Assembly (NCBI RefSeq): GCF_001010355.1
Contig: NZ_JPLA01000045.1
Span: 1-61,696, forward strand
Source: Dyella japonica DSM 16301
Lineage (GTDB): Bacteria; Pseudomonadota; Gammaproteobacteria; Xanthomonadales; Rhodanobacteraceae
Direction: 5' to 3'
Length of the DNA: 61,696 bases
Numbering within the stretch: position 1 is the first letter of the stretch; every line of letters begins with the position of its first letter. Positions 1 to 8,618 of the stretch are shown here, piece by piece. The notes under the pieces were generated by a model. It made no database searches. It was given only the letters and a program-made list of their open reading frames with translations, and was not told the origin of the DNA. The translations under genes were made by a program, and so were the position numbers.

Positions 1-53
1 CCCCCCCCCCACGGTGATGTCAGCTTTTCTTCCCCCGTGACGGCACGTAACCC

Positions 54-82
54 TTACCCGGTCGCGTCACTGCCGTTACAAT
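54..82 (+). promoter_or_regulatory. Probable sigma-70 promoter of pyrH
   Basis: TACAAT (77-82) matches the -10 consensus at five of six positions. TTACCC (54-59) lies 17 bp upstream as a weak -35. The expected start site near 89 leaves a short leader with a GGAG ribosome site before the pyrH ATG. Inferred by eye only. Confidence 0.4.
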
Positions 83-115
83 ACGCGCGTTTTGCCCACA
101 CAATCCGGAGATCCC

Positions 116-838
116 ATGAGCGCACCGCTTAATTACCGCCGCATCCTGCTCAAACTCTCCGGTGAAGCCCTCATGGGCGAGGCCGACTACGGCATCGACC
201 CGAAAGTGATCGGCCGCCTCGCCGACGAAATCATCGAAGTCCAGAAGGCCGGCATCCAGATCGGCGTGGTCATCGGTGGCGGCAACATCTTCCGCGGCGC
301 GGGCCTGGCAGCGGCCGGCATGGACCGCGTCACCGGCGACCACATGGGCATGCTGGCCACGGTGATGAACGCACTGGCCATGCAGGACGCGATCGAGCGT
401 CGCGGCGGCTTTGCCCGCGTGATGAGCGCGATCCAGATCCACGATGTGTCCGAAGACTTCATCCGCCGCCGCGCGATCCGCCATATCGAAAAGGGCCGCA
501 TCGTGCTGTTCGCGGCCGGTACCGGCAATCCGTTCTTCACCACCGACTCGGCCGCCGCGCTGCGCGCCGTGGAAGTGGGCGCCGACCTGCTGCTGAAGGC
601 CACTAAGGTGGATGGCGTCTACACCGCCGATCCGGCCCGCCACAAGGACGCCACGCGCTACGACACGCTCACCTACGACCAGGTGATCGAAGGCAAGCTG
701 GCCGTGATGGATACCGCCGCCATCGCGCTGTGCCGCGACCACGGCATGCCGCTGCGCATCTATGACATGACGGTGCCCGGCAACCTCATGCGCATCATGA
801 AGGGCGAGGCGATCGGCACGCTGGTGTCGGACGACTAG
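116..838 (+). CDS. pyrH: UMP kinase PyrH
   Basis: Uridylate kinase, which phosphorylates UMP to UDP with ATP in pyrimidine nucleotide synthesis; a cytoplasmic hexamer of the amino acid kinase fold. The 240-residue product has the family length. It shows the N-terminal [10 protein letters not shown] phosphate-binding loop, the [12 protein letters not shown] segment and the DTAAIALC region near the C-terminus. The ATG at 116 is preceded by CCGGAG at about six bases. An in-frame TTG at 92 would add eight residues but has no ribosome site. It heads the conserved pyrH-frr-uppS-cdsA-dxr-rseP-bamA order; rpsB-tsf would normally lie just left of the window. Confidence 0.97.
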   Translation: MSAPLNYRRILLKLSGEALMGEADYGIDPKVIGRLADEIIEVQKAGIQIGVVIGGGNIFRGAGLAAAGMDRVTGDHMGMLATVMNALAMQDAIERRGGFARVMSAIQIHDVSEDFIRRRAIRHIEKGRIVLFAAGTGNPFFTTDSAAALRAVEVGADLLLKATKVDGVYTADPARHKDATRYDTLTYDQVIEGKLAVMDTAAIALCRDHGMPLRIYDMTVPGNLMRIMKGEAIGTLVSDD

Positions 839-839
839 C

Positions 840-994
840 GAGTAGCGAGAAGTGAGGGAAGAGAAGTGAGGAGAGAGAGGGCCAAAACCGTCAATCTGGG
901 GTGATTTTCAGTTGCGCGACAAATACGGCGGAGCACGGTGTTGTCGCTGACTCGGAGTTCGCCACGGTAGCTGGCCCTGGCGCTCTCGCTACTC
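840..994. repeat. Purine-rich fold-back region between pyrH and frr
   Basis: Directly after the pyrH stop, GAGTAGCGAGA (840-850) is repeated as its exact inverse complement at 984-994. The left end is an extended GA-rich tract (841-880) and the right end a CT-rich tract (984-1028), so the approximately 190-bp gap can fold back on itself. The purine-rich wording resembles the tighter inverted repeat after dnaE (18617-18677). No reading frame here looks real. Confidence 0.6.
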
Positions 995-1009
995 ACTCCT
1001 CCTCCCTCG

Positions 1010-1037
1010 TTCCCGCCTCTCTCCCCCCTGCTATACT
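1010..1037 (+). promoter_or_regulatory. Possible promoter of frr
   Basis: TATACT at 1032-1037 is a five-of-six -10 match and lies 31 bp before the frr ATG. The -35 side is poor (TTCCCG at 1010-1015, 16-bp spacer). The same TATACT box at the same distance precedes accA, again right after a purine-rich inverted repeat. Confidence 0.35.
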
Positions 1038-1067
1038 CGCGGGCTTGCACGGTTTGAGGGGTTTCCC

Positions 1068-1625
1068 ATGCTTAACGACATCAAGAACGATGCCCAGACC
1101 CGCATGGGCAAGAGCATCGACTCACTCAAGCACAACCTGCTGCGCCTGCGCACCGGTCGTGCGAGCACCGCCCTGGTGGACGGCATCAAGGTGCCGTACT
1201 ACGGCTCGGACATGCCGCTGAACCAGGTGGCCACGGTCGCACTGGGCGATTCGCGCTCCATCATCATCACGCCGTTCGAAAAGACCCTGGTCGGCCCGAT
1301 CGAAAAAGCCATCATGGCCTCGGACGTCGGCATCACGCCGAACACCTCCGGCCTGACCATCCGCCTCAATATGCCGCCGCTCACCGAAGAGCGTCGCCGC
1401 GAGCTGGCCAAGCACGTGGCGCATGAAGGCGAAGACGCCAAGATCGCCATCCGCAACGTGCGCCGCGACGCCATGCAGCAGGTCAAGGATCTGCTCAAGG
1501 AAAAGCTGATCACGGAAGACGACGAGCGCAAGGCGGAAGACGAAATCCAGAAGCTCACCGATCGCTTCGTCAAAGACGTCGACGGCGTCGTCAAGAACAA
1601 GGAAGAGGAGCTGATGGCGCTCTAA
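1068..1625 (+). CDS. frr: Ribosome recycling factor Frr
   Basis: Ribosome recycling factor, which with EF-G splits the post-termination ribosome. The 185-residue product is the usual length. It begins MLNDIKNDAQTRMGKSIDSL and has the family motif LRTGRAS near residue 27. The charged C-terminal half (EDDERKAEDEIQKLTDRFVK) forms the long helical arm. The ATG at 1068 follows GAGGGG at a good distance. A 229-bp gap separates it from pyrH, and uppS follows after 25 bp. Confidence 0.98.
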   Translation: MLNDIKNDAQTRMGKSIDSLKHNLLRLRTGRASTALVDGIKVPYYGSDMPLNQVATVALGDSRSIIITPFEKTLVGPIEKAIMASDVGITPNTSGLTIRLNMPPLTEERRRELAKHVAHEGEDAKIAIRNVRRDAMQQVKDLLKEKLITEDDERKAEDEIQKLTDRFVKDVDGVVKNKEEELMAL

Positions 1626-1650
1626 GCGCCATCGCTCCGAGCGCCTGCCC

Positions 1651-2391
1651 ATGACCAGCGCCGATCCCGCGCGGACACCGCGCCACGTCGCCATCGTGAT
1701 GGATGGAAACGGCCGCTGGGCGAAACTGCGCCACCGGCCGCGCACGTTCGGCCACAACGCCGGACGCAAGGCCGTGCGCAACGTGGTCGAAAGCTGCCTG
1801 CGCCAGGGCGTCAAGGTACTTACGCTGTTCGCGTTTTCCAGCGAGAACTGGCAGCGCCCGCAGGATGAAGTCGGCGCGCTGATGGAATTGTTCGTGCGCG
1901 CGCTGGACAAGGAAGTGGACGAACTGCACGGCAACGGCGTGCGTATTCGCTTCGTCGGTGACCTGGACAGTTTCGAAGCCGGCCTGCGCCAGCGCATGCT
2001 GGCCGCGATGGCGCGCACCGCCGGCAACGATGCGCTGCATCTGAATATCGCGGTGAGCTACGGCGGTCGCTGGGACATCGTGCAGGCCGCGCGCAAGGCC
2101 GCCGAAGCAGTGGCGCGCGGCGAGCTGCGCGCCGAGGACATCGACGAAGCCGCACTGGGCCAGCACATGTGCCTCGCCGAACTGCCGCCGCTGGATCTGT
2201 TCATCCGGACCGGCGGCGAGTGCCGCGTCAGCAATTTTCTTTTGTGGCAGCTTGCCTACGCGGAGCTGCACTTTACCGATACCCTGTGGCCCGACTTCGA
2301 CGAGGCTTGCTTGAAGAGCGCCATCGCCGATTACGCACGCCGCGAACGCCGTTTCGGCAAGACCGGCGACCAAGTCGCCAAACAGGCGTAA
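1651..2391 (+). CDS. uppS: Undecaprenyl diphosphate synthase UppS (cis-prenyltransferase)
   Basis: Condenses eight isopentenyl diphosphates onto farnesyl diphosphate in cis to make C55 undecaprenyl diphosphate, the precursor of the peptidoglycan and O-antigen lipid carrier. The 246-residue product shows the signature HVAIVMDGNGRWAK with the catalytic Asp near residue 20, the LTLFAFSSENW segment and the C-terminal DLFIRTGGECRVSNFLLWQ. Its allylic substrate is made by IspA, encoded further right in this window. The gene lies 25 bp after frr and 8 bp before cdsA. Confidence 0.98.
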   Translation: MTSADPARTPRHVAIVMDGNGRWAKLRHRPRTFGHNAGRKAVRNVVESCLRQGVKVLTLFAFSSENWQRPQDEVGALMELFVRALDKEVDELHGNGVRIRFVGDLDSFEAGLRQRMLAAMARTAGNDALHLNIAVSYGGRWDIVQAARKAAEAVARGELRAEDIDEAALGQHMCLAELPPLDLFIRTGGECRVSNFLLWQLAYAELHFTDTLWPDFDEACLKSAIADYARRERRFGKTGDQVAKQA

Positions 2392-2399
2392 GGACATCC

Positions 2400-3218
2400 A
2401 TGCTGCTCCAGCGCACCTTGACCGCACTGCTGCTCGCCCCGCTGGTGATCGCGCTGATCCTGCTGGCGCCCACGGGCCTGTTTGCGGCCATCGTCGCGAT
2501 CGCCTTTCTTGCCGCGATGTGGGAATGGACCCGGCTGTCGGGCCTGAAGGAAACCGCCCCGCGCGCCGCCCTGCTCGTGCTCACCGCCGCGATCTTCGCG
2601 CTGTGCTGGTATGCACGCAGCGGCATCGCCTGGCCGGTGATCATCGGCATCGGCGTGAGCTGGTGGATCGTGGTGGGCCAGTGGCTGCGCCACTTCGCCT
2701 TTGGCGCGGCGCCCACCCGCGAAAACTGCCTGATCAAGCTGGGCGCGGGCATGCTCGTGATTGTCCCGGCGTGGATTGCCGTGGTAACCATCCATGGCGT
2801 CTCCGAGCGCGGCAACTGGTGGACCATGCTCGCCCTGCTGATCGTCTGGGCCGCCGACATCGGCGCATACTTCAGCGGTCGCCAGTTCGGTCGTCGCAAG
2901 CTCGCCCCCACCATCAGCCCGGGCAAGACCTGGGCGGGTGTCTACGGCGCCTTCGTGGCCGGCGCCATCGTTGCCGGCGTGGGCGGTTCGCTGCTTGGCG
3001 TCAGCGGCGGCAAGCTGATCGGCCTGCTGGTGTTGTCGGTGTTCGTCGTGGTGGTCTCGATCGTGGGCGACCTGTTCGAGAGCCTGATGAAGCGCCATGC
3101 CGCCGTGAAGGATTCGGGCAACCTGTTCCCTGGCCATGGCGGCTTGCTTGATCGCCTGGACAGCGTGTTCGCCGCCATGCCGGTGTTTGCCGCCGGCATG
3201 CTTTTGCTGGGTCTATGA
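2400..3218 (+). CDS. cdsA: Phosphatidate cytidylyltransferase CdsA
   Basis: Makes CDP-diacylglycerol from phosphatidic acid and CTP, the branch point for all phospholipid head groups; an inner-membrane protein. The 272-residue product is strongly hydrophobic with about seven or eight membrane segments. It carries the CDS signature near its C-terminus, [18 protein letters not shown] followed by [12 protein letters not shown]. The ATG at 2400 (MLLQRTL) follows AAGGA. Longer in-frame starts would run back into uppS and were rejected. Its stop overlaps the dxr start as ATGA, so the two are translationally coupled. Confidence 0.97.
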   Translation: MLLQRTLTALLLAPLVIALILLAPTGLFAAIVAIAFLAAMWEWTRLSGLKETAPRAALLVLTAAIFALCWYARSGIAWPVIIGIGVSWWIVVGQWLRHFAFGAAPTRENCLIKLGAGMLVIVPAWIAVVTIHGVSERGNWWTMLALLIVWAADIGAYFSGRQFGRRKLAPTISPGKTWAGVYGAFVAGAIVAGVGGSLLGVSGGKLIGLLVLSVFVVVVSIVGDLFESLMKRHAAVKDSGNLFPGHGGLLDRLDSVFAAMPVFAAGMLLLGL

Positions 3219-4402
3219 GTCATAGCTTGCGCAAAGTGGCGGTACTGGGTGCGACCGGCTCGATCGGTGGCAGCACGCTGGATGTGATCGCCCGCCATCC
3301 CGACCGCTTTCGCGCCACCGTGCTTGCCGCACACAGCAATGTCGCTGCGCTGGCCGAGCTGTGCGTTCGTTTCCGTCCGGACCTTGCCGTCATCGCCGAC
3401 CCGACGCTCGAAGCCGAGCTGGTTCGCCGACTGGCCGCGGCCGGCGTGCGTTGCGACGTCGCCAGCGGCCATGACGCCGTCACCCAGGCCGTCTCGGGCG
3501 ACCTGTGCGATACCGTGGTGGCGGCCATCGTCGGCGCCGCCGGGCTGGACTCCACGCTGGCCGCCGCACGTACCGGCAAGCGGTTGCTGCTGGCCAACAA
3601 GGAATCCATCGTGATGGCCGGCGCGCTGCTGCTGGACGCGCTGGCGGTAGGCGGCGGCGACTTGATTCCGGTCGATTCGGAACACAACGCGATCTTCCAG
3701 TGCCTGCCGGGCGGCCGTCCCAACCTGGCCGCCAGCGGCGTGCGCCGTCTCATCCTGACCGCCTCCGGCGGCCCGTTCCGTGGTCGCACCCGCGCCGAAC
3801 TGGCCGGCGTCACCCCGGAGCAGGCCTGCAAGCACCCCAACTGGGTGATGGGCCGCAAGATTTCGGTGGATTCGGCCACCCTGATGAACAAGGGTCTGGA
3901 AGTCATCGAGGCGCACCATCTGTTTGGCGCCGCCCCCGACGTGATCGACGTGCTGGTGCACCCGCAAAGCCTGGTGCATTCGATGGTCGACTACGTCGAC
4001 GGTTCGGTGCTCGCCCAGCTGGGCAATCCGGACATGCGCACGGCGATCGCCCACGCGCTGGCGTGGCCGGCGCGCATCGAAGCAGGCGTGGCGCCATTGG
4101 ACCTGGCCGCCTGCGCCCCGCTGACGTTCCAGCAGCCCGATCTGGCGACCTTTCGCTGCCTAGCGCTGGCCTTCCAGGCGCTGCGGGCGGGGGGCGATGC
4201 CACGGCCATTCTCAACGCCGCCAACGAGGTCGCCGTCGACGCCTTCCTGGCCGGCGCACTGCCCTTCCTGGGCATCGCCGATCTCGTTGAGAGCGTACTT
4301 ACGGAACTGCCGCCGCAAGCTGTGGTCGATGTCCAGACCCTGAATGAACGCGACCGCACGGCCCGCGAGGCCGCCCGTCGCATCCTTCGCAACGCTTGCT
4401 GA
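3215..4402 (+). CDS. dxr: 1-deoxy-D-xylulose 5-phosphate reductoisomerase Dxr
   Basis: Converts DXP to 2-C-methyl-D-erythritol 4-phosphate with NADPH, the second step of the MEP isoprenoid pathway (also called ispC). The 395-residue product starts with the dinucleotide-binding motif [15 protein letters not shown]. It has the metal-binding stretch [12 protein letters not shown] and the active-site SASGGPF and [20 protein letters not shown] regions (quoted parts only). It overlaps cdsA by 4 bp; the next gene, rseP, starts 22 bp after its stop. Confidence 0.98.
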   Translation: MSHSLRKVAVLGATGSIGGSTLDVIARHPDRFRATVLAAHSNVAALAELCVRFRPDLAVIADPTLEAELVRRLAAAGVRCDVASGHDAVTQAVSGDLCDTVVAAIVGAAGLDSTLAAARTGKRLLLANKESIVMAGALLLDALAVGGGDLIPVDSEHNAIFQCLPGGRPNLAASGVRRLILTASGGPFRGRTRAELAGVTPEQACKHPNWVMGRKISVDSATLMNKGLEVIEAHHLFGAAPDVIDVLVHPQSLVHSMVDYVDGSVLAQLGNPDMRTAIAHALAWPARIEAGVAPLDLAACAPLTFQQPDLATFRCLALAFQALRAGGDATAILNAANEVAVDAFLAGALPFLGIADLVESVLTELPPQAVVDVQTLNERDRTAREAARRILRNAC

Positions 4403-4424
4403 CAAGCCTGATAAGCTCTCACCG

Positions 4425-5771
4425 ATGAATAGTGTATTTGGCTCAGTGTTTTGGTTGCTTGTCACGCTAGGCGTGCTGGTGACCTTTCACGAATTTGGAC
4501 ACTACTGGGTAGCACGACGTTGCGGCGTCAAGGTGCTGCGTTTTTCCGTGGGCTTCGGCAAGGCGATCTGGAAGCGCATCGGCAAGGACGGCACCGAGTA
4601 CCAGGTTGCCATGATCCCCCTGGGCGGCTACGTGAAGATGCTCGACGCCCGCGAAGGCGAAGTCGATCCCGCGCTCGCCGGCCAGGAATTCACCGCCAAG
4701 CCGGTATGGCAGCGCATCGCGATCGTGGCCGCCGGCCCGGGCTTCAATCTGATCTTCACCCTGTTCGCGTTCTGGCTGATGTTCCTGGTGGGCAAGCCGG
4801 ACGTTGCCCCGGTCATCACCGCCGCGCCCCAGAGCATCGCCGCCGAGGCGGGCGTGCGTACCGGTGATCGCATCCTCAGTGTCGATGGGCACGAGATGGC
4901 GACCTGGAGTGACTCCATGGACGCCATCGCCAACGCGATGCTGGGCCGCGAACCGACCGCGCTGCGCGTGCGCGGCACCGATGGCGGCGAACGCTTGCTG
5001 ACCCTGCCCTTGCAGCAGCTTCCCGCGGGCCAGCCGATCGACCAGTATTTCGACAAGCTCGGCATGAAGCTCGCGCCCCTGCCGGCGATTGCCGCCACGG
5101 TGACGCCGGGCGATCCCGCGCAGCAGGCCGGCATGCAGGGCGGCGACAAGCTGGTCAGCGTCAACGGCAAGCCCGTGGCCGACTTCGACGACTTCGCCCA
5201 ACAGGTGAAGCGCGACGCGCCCAAGTCGCCCCGCTTCGTCATCGGCATCGAGCGCGCCGGCCAGCCGATGAGCCTGACCGTCACCGCCGCCTGGAAGTCC
5301 GAAGAGGGCCGCCCCAAGCAGTGGCTGATCGGCATCCGGCCGCCCCAGCCCGAACAGGCGCTGGTGCGCTATGGGCCGGTCAAGGCGATGCAGGCTTCGC
5401 TGGAAAGCACCTGGATCAGTACCACCAACACCTTCAACATGATCGGCAAGATGCTGACCGGACAGGCATCGACCAAGAACCTCTCCGGCGTCATCGGCAT
5501 CGCCCAGGTGGCCAACGCTTCGGCGAGCATGGGGATCGGCTGGTTCTTCAGCTTCCTGGCCATGGTGTCGCTAAGTCTTGCGATCCTCAACCTCATGCCG
5601 ATACCGGTCTTGGACGGTGGTTGGCTGCTGTATTACCTTATTGAGTTGGTCAAAGGCAGTCCCGTCAGCGAACGTGCGATGATGGCAGGTCAGTATGTCG
5701 GCCTGGTCATGTTGTTCACGTTAATGGGATTGGCTTTCTACAACGACATCCATCGCTTCCTGCCCTCGTGA
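4425..5771 (+). CDS. rseP: RIP metalloprotease RseP
   Basis: Site-2 intramembrane zinc protease that cleaves the anti-sigma factor RseA to release the envelope stress factor sigma-E. The 448-residue product has the zinc motif HEFGH at residues 22-26 inside the first membrane segment. Two tandem PDZ domains occupy roughly residues 120-310, and the third zinc ligand lies in NLMPIPVLDGG near residue 390. The ATG at 4425 (MNSVFGSVFW) matches the family start; an in-frame start 27 codons earlier lies inside dxr. bamA, a classical sigma-E target, follows after a 219-bp gap. Confidence 0.97.
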   Translation: MNSVFGSVFWLLVTLGVLVTFHEFGHYWVARRCGVKVLRFSVGFGKAIWKRIGKDGTEYQVAMIPLGGYVKMLDAREGEVDPALAGQEFTAKPVWQRIAIVAAGPGFNLIFTLFAFWLMFLVGKPDVAPVITAAPQSIAAEAGVRTGDRILSVDGHEMATWSDSMDAIANAMLGREPTALRVRGTDGGERLLTLPLQQLPAGQPIDQYFDKLGMKLAPLPAIAATVTPGDPAQQAGMQGGDKLVSVNGKPVADFDDFAQQVKRDAPKSPRFVIGIERAGQPMSLTVTAAWKSEEGRPKQWLIGIRPPQPEQALVRYGPVKAMQASLESTWISTTNTFNMIGKMLTGQASTKNLSGVIGIAQVANASASMGIGWFFSFLAMVSLSLAILNLMPIPVLDGGWLLYYLIELVKGSPVSERAMMAGQYVGLVMLFTLMGLAFYNDIHRFLPS

Positions 5772-5817
5772 CGCGTAGCGGCTTTGCCGAAAGTCGCGCT
5801 TTCGTCCGAGGGACAGG

Positions 5818-5859
5818 TGTATCCGCAGCGTGCGCGAACACGCGCTTGCGACGGATACA
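5818..5859. other. Nested hairpin in the rseP-bamA gap
   Basis: TGTATCCG (5818-5825) pairs perfectly with CGGATACA (5852-5859), and inside it GCGTG pairs with CACGC. A smaller hairpin, GGCGGC with GCCGCC, lies near 5945-5963. No T-run follows either, so they do not look like intrinsic terminators. They would lie in the 5' leader or read-through RNA of bamA. Confidence 0.5.
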
Positions 5860-5990
5860 TGGCGGTGGTTTACCCGGTGCATCTGGGGAAGATGCAAGCA
5901 CCCTTTCAAGGCTGGGCTTGTCCTGGCTTCACGTATTGATCGGGGCGGCCTCAACAGCCGCCTCATCGGAATAAACCAACGGAATCGACG

Positions 5991-8462
5991 ATGAAGCGTA
6001 TCGCCGCCCTGATCCTGCTTGCCTCACTATCCGCCAATGCACTCGCTTTCGAGCCCTTCGTCGTTTCCGATATCCGTATCGATGGCCTCAGCCGCATTTC
6101 CGCCGGTACGGTACTCAACTACCTGCCGGTCAACCGTGGCGACCGCCTGACCAACGATGCCGCCCAGCGCGCCATCCGTGCCCTGTACCAGACCAAGTTC
6201 TTCAGCGATGTCGAAATCGATCGCGAAGGCGACATCATGGTCATCAAGGTGGTCGAACGTCCCTCGATCGCCAAGCTCACCCTGCGCGGCAACAAGGACA
6301 TCAAAGAAGAAGATCTGCGCAAGGGCCTGAAGGAAATCGGCCTGTCCGAAGGCGAGACCTTCGACCGCCTGTCGCTCGATCGCGTGCAGCAGGAACTGGT
6401 TCGCCAGTACTACAACCGCGGCAAGTACAACGTGTCGGTCGATCCGCACGTGACCAACCTCGATCGCAACCGCGTGGCCGTCGATATTGAAATTCGCGAA
6501 GGCAAGGTCGCGAAGATCAAGGAAATCAACATCGTCGGCAACAAGGCGTTCACCGACAAGGAAATCCGCAAGGGTTTCGAGTCGAGCACGTCCAACATGC
6601 TGTCGTGGTATTCGAAGGACGACCAGTACTCGCGCGAAAAGCTTTCCGGCGACCTGGAAAAGCTGCAGTCCTACTACATGGACCGCGGCTACGCCGACTT
6701 CGGCGTCGACTCCACGCAGGTGACCATCGCGCCGGACAAGCGCTCGATGTACATCGCCGCCAGCGTCAAGGAAGGCGACATCTACACCATCTCCGAAGTG
6801 CATCTGCTCGGTGAGCTGATCCTCCCCGAGGACTCGCTGCACCAGCTGGTGTACGTGCACAAGGGCGACACCTTCAATCGCAAGGCGATCGAGGCGAGCA
6901 CCAATGCGATCAAGACCATCCTGGCCAGCATCGGTTATGCGTTCGCCAAGGTGACGCCGGTGCCGAAGCTGGACAAGGACAAGCGCACCGTCGACCTCAC
7001 GCTCTACATCGAGCCGGGCAAGCGCGTGTACGTGCGCCGCGTGATCTTCCAGGGCAATACCCGCACCGAAGACGACGTGATGCGCCGCGAAATGCGCCAG
7101 CTGGAAGGCAGCTGGTTCTCGCAGCCGGCGATCGACCGCTCCAAGATCCGCCTGCAGCGCCTGGGCTATTTCAAGACCGTCAACATCGACAAGGCGCTGG
7201 TGCCGGGCACCGAAGACCAGGTCGACCTGACCGTGAAGGTGGAAGAACAGTCCGCCGGCAGCCTGATGTTCGGCGTGGGCTATTCGCAGTACTCGGGCAT
7301 CATCCTGTCCGCGTCGGTGTCGCAGAACAACTTCATGGGCACCGGTGACAGCTTCACCGTGGGCGCATCGCGCAGCGACTACTCCACCAGCATCAACGCC
7401 AGCTACTTCAACCCGTACCTCACCGATAGCGGCGTGGGTATCGGCTACAACGCCGGTTACACCAAGAGCAACTACGGCGATACGAACAGCGACTTCGTGA
7501 ACTACGAAAGTTCGATGAAGTCGTTCTCCAGCTTCCTGAGCTTCCCGATTTCCGAAACGGACAACATCCGTGCGGGCCTGGGCCTCAGCAGCAACAAGAT
7601 CAACCTCAGCTACCAGTACCTCACGGTGGATGAGAACGGCAACACCGTCACGCAGACGGCGAACTACTCGCCGCAGGTGCTGATCGATTACCAGAACGCG
7701 CTGGGCCACCAGACCATCCATACGTGGGATGCCACGCTGGGCTGGAACCACGACACGCGCAACGGTTACTGGGCGCCGACCCGCGGCGGCCTGATCTCGC
7801 TGTCGACCGATATCGCCCTGCCCGGCTCCACCGTGCAGTACTACAAGATCATGGGTGAGGCGAACCATTACTGGCCGATCGGCAAGGGCTTCGTGCTCTA
7901 TGTGGACGGTCAGGTCGGTTACGGCAAGACCTACGGCCAGACCTTCGACAACGATGGCGGCACCACCTACACGGCCGGCGAGAAGGTCACCTTTCCGTTC
8001 TGGGAAAACTTCTACTCAGGCGGTGTGCGCGACGTTCGCGGCTTCCAGGACAACACCCTGGGTCCTCGCGTCTGCGTGGGCACCGTTGCCGATCCGGTCA
8101 CCGGCAAGCAGGTGCCGATCACCCCGCTGCCGAACGGCACCTGCCAGGGCAGCGTGTACAGCTACGCGCAGCCGCTGGGTGGTGCGTTCAAGGTGCTGGG
8201 CACGGCCGAGCTGTACCTGCCGCTGCCGTTCCTCAAGGACATCAACACGGCCCGCGTGTCGTGGTTCGTGGACGTGGGTAACGCCTACCAGGATTACCAG
8301 AGCTTCACGGCCAAGACGCTGCGCGTCTCGACCGGCCTGTCGCTGCACTGGCAGGCGCCGATCGGCCCGCTGATCATCAACTTTGCCGTGCCGCTGCGCA
8401 CCCAGCAGGATGATGGTCACTACGAGGAGCGCATCCAGTTCACCTTCGGCAGCCAGTTCTGA
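5991..8462 (+). CDS. bamA: Outer membrane protein assembly factor BamA
   Basis: Central Omp85 protein of the BAM complex, which folds and inserts outer-membrane beta-barrels. The 823-residue precursor has a signal peptide (MKRIAALILLASLSANALA) cut before FEPF. Five POTRA repeats follow to about residue 420, then a C-terminal 16-strand barrel ending in ...IQFTFGSQF with terminal Phe. The conserved loop-6 motif VRGF is at about residues 681-684. Soon after it are two Cys (about 694 and 717) in one insertion, a possible surface disulfide. It ends in a strong terminator, so lpxD must be transcribed from its own promoter or by read-through. Confidence 0.98.
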   Translation: MKRIAALILLASLSANALAFEPFVVSDIRIDGLSRISAGTVLNYLPVNRGDRLTNDAAQRAIRALYQTKFFSDVEIDREGDIMVIKVVERPSIAKLTLRGNKDIKEEDLRKGLKEIGLSEGETFDRLSLDRVQQELVRQYYNRGKYNVSVDPHVTNLDRNRVAVDIEIREGKVAKIKEINIVGNKAFTDKEIRKGFESSTSNMLSWYSKDDQYSREKLSGDLEKLQSYYMDRGYADFGVDSTQVTIAPDKRSMYIAASVKEGDIYTISEVHLLGELILPEDSLHQLVYVHKGDTFNRKAIEASTNAIKTILASIGYAFAKVTPVPKLDKDKRTVDLTLYIEPGKRVYVRRVIFQGNTRTEDDVMRREMRQLEGSWFSQPAIDRSKIRLQRLGYFKTVNIDKALVPGTEDQVDLTVKVEEQSAGSLMFGVGYSQYSGIILSASVSQNNFMGTGDSFTVGASRSDYSTSINASYFNPYLTDSGVGIGYNAGYTKSNYGDTNSDFVNYESSMKSFSSFLSFPISETDNIRAGLGLSSNKINLSYQYLTVDENGNTVTQTANYSPQVLIDYQNALGHQTIHTWDATLGWNHDTRNGYWAPTRGGLISLSTDIALPGSTVQYYKIMGEANHYWPIGKGFVLYVDGQVGYGKTYGQTFDNDGGTTYTAGEKVTFPFWENFYSGGVRDVRGFQDNTLGPRVCVGTVADPVTGKQVPITPLPNGTCQGSVYSYAQPLGGAFKVLGTAELYLPLPFLKDINTARVSWFVDVGNAYQDYQSFTAKTLRVSTGLSLHWQAPIGPLIINFAVPLRTQQDDGHYEERIQFTFGSQF

Positions 8463-8491
8463 TCAGCTGACCGTCTCAAGGTTGAAACAGC

Positions 8492-8523
8492 AGAAGGCGC
8501 GGCCATGCCGCGCCTTCTTTTTT
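8492..8523 (+). terminator. Intrinsic terminator after bamA
   Basis: An 11-bp perfect stem (AGAAGGCGCGG with CCGCGCCTTCT) with a five-base loop is followed by a run of Ts (8516-8522). It begins 30 bp after the bamA stop and lies in the position where many gammaproteobacteria carry skp. Confidence 0.9.
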
Positions 8524-8618
8524 GTGGCGACCATCGCCGATGTGACGACAACGTCGCGGCGGGCAGTTTTGATGCCCCGGCGGGGAGCCCTACAATGGCC
8601 CGATTGCAGGGAGCTGAC

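Noticed and set aside
1..10. Run of ten Cs at the window edge
   Set aside because: Too short and at the edge; could be a pyrimidine run or an assembly edge effect, not interpretable.
92..115. Upstream TTG start for pyrH
   Set aside because: No ribosome site and not present in the family; ATG at 116 has GGAG.
5768..5974. 68-codon frame in the rseP-bamA gap
   Set aside because: Overlaps the rseP stop and a nested hairpin; no ribosome site, composition unlike its neighbours.
6027..7868. Long antisense open frame opposite bamA (613 codons)
   Set aside because: Shadow of bamA, same composition artefact.
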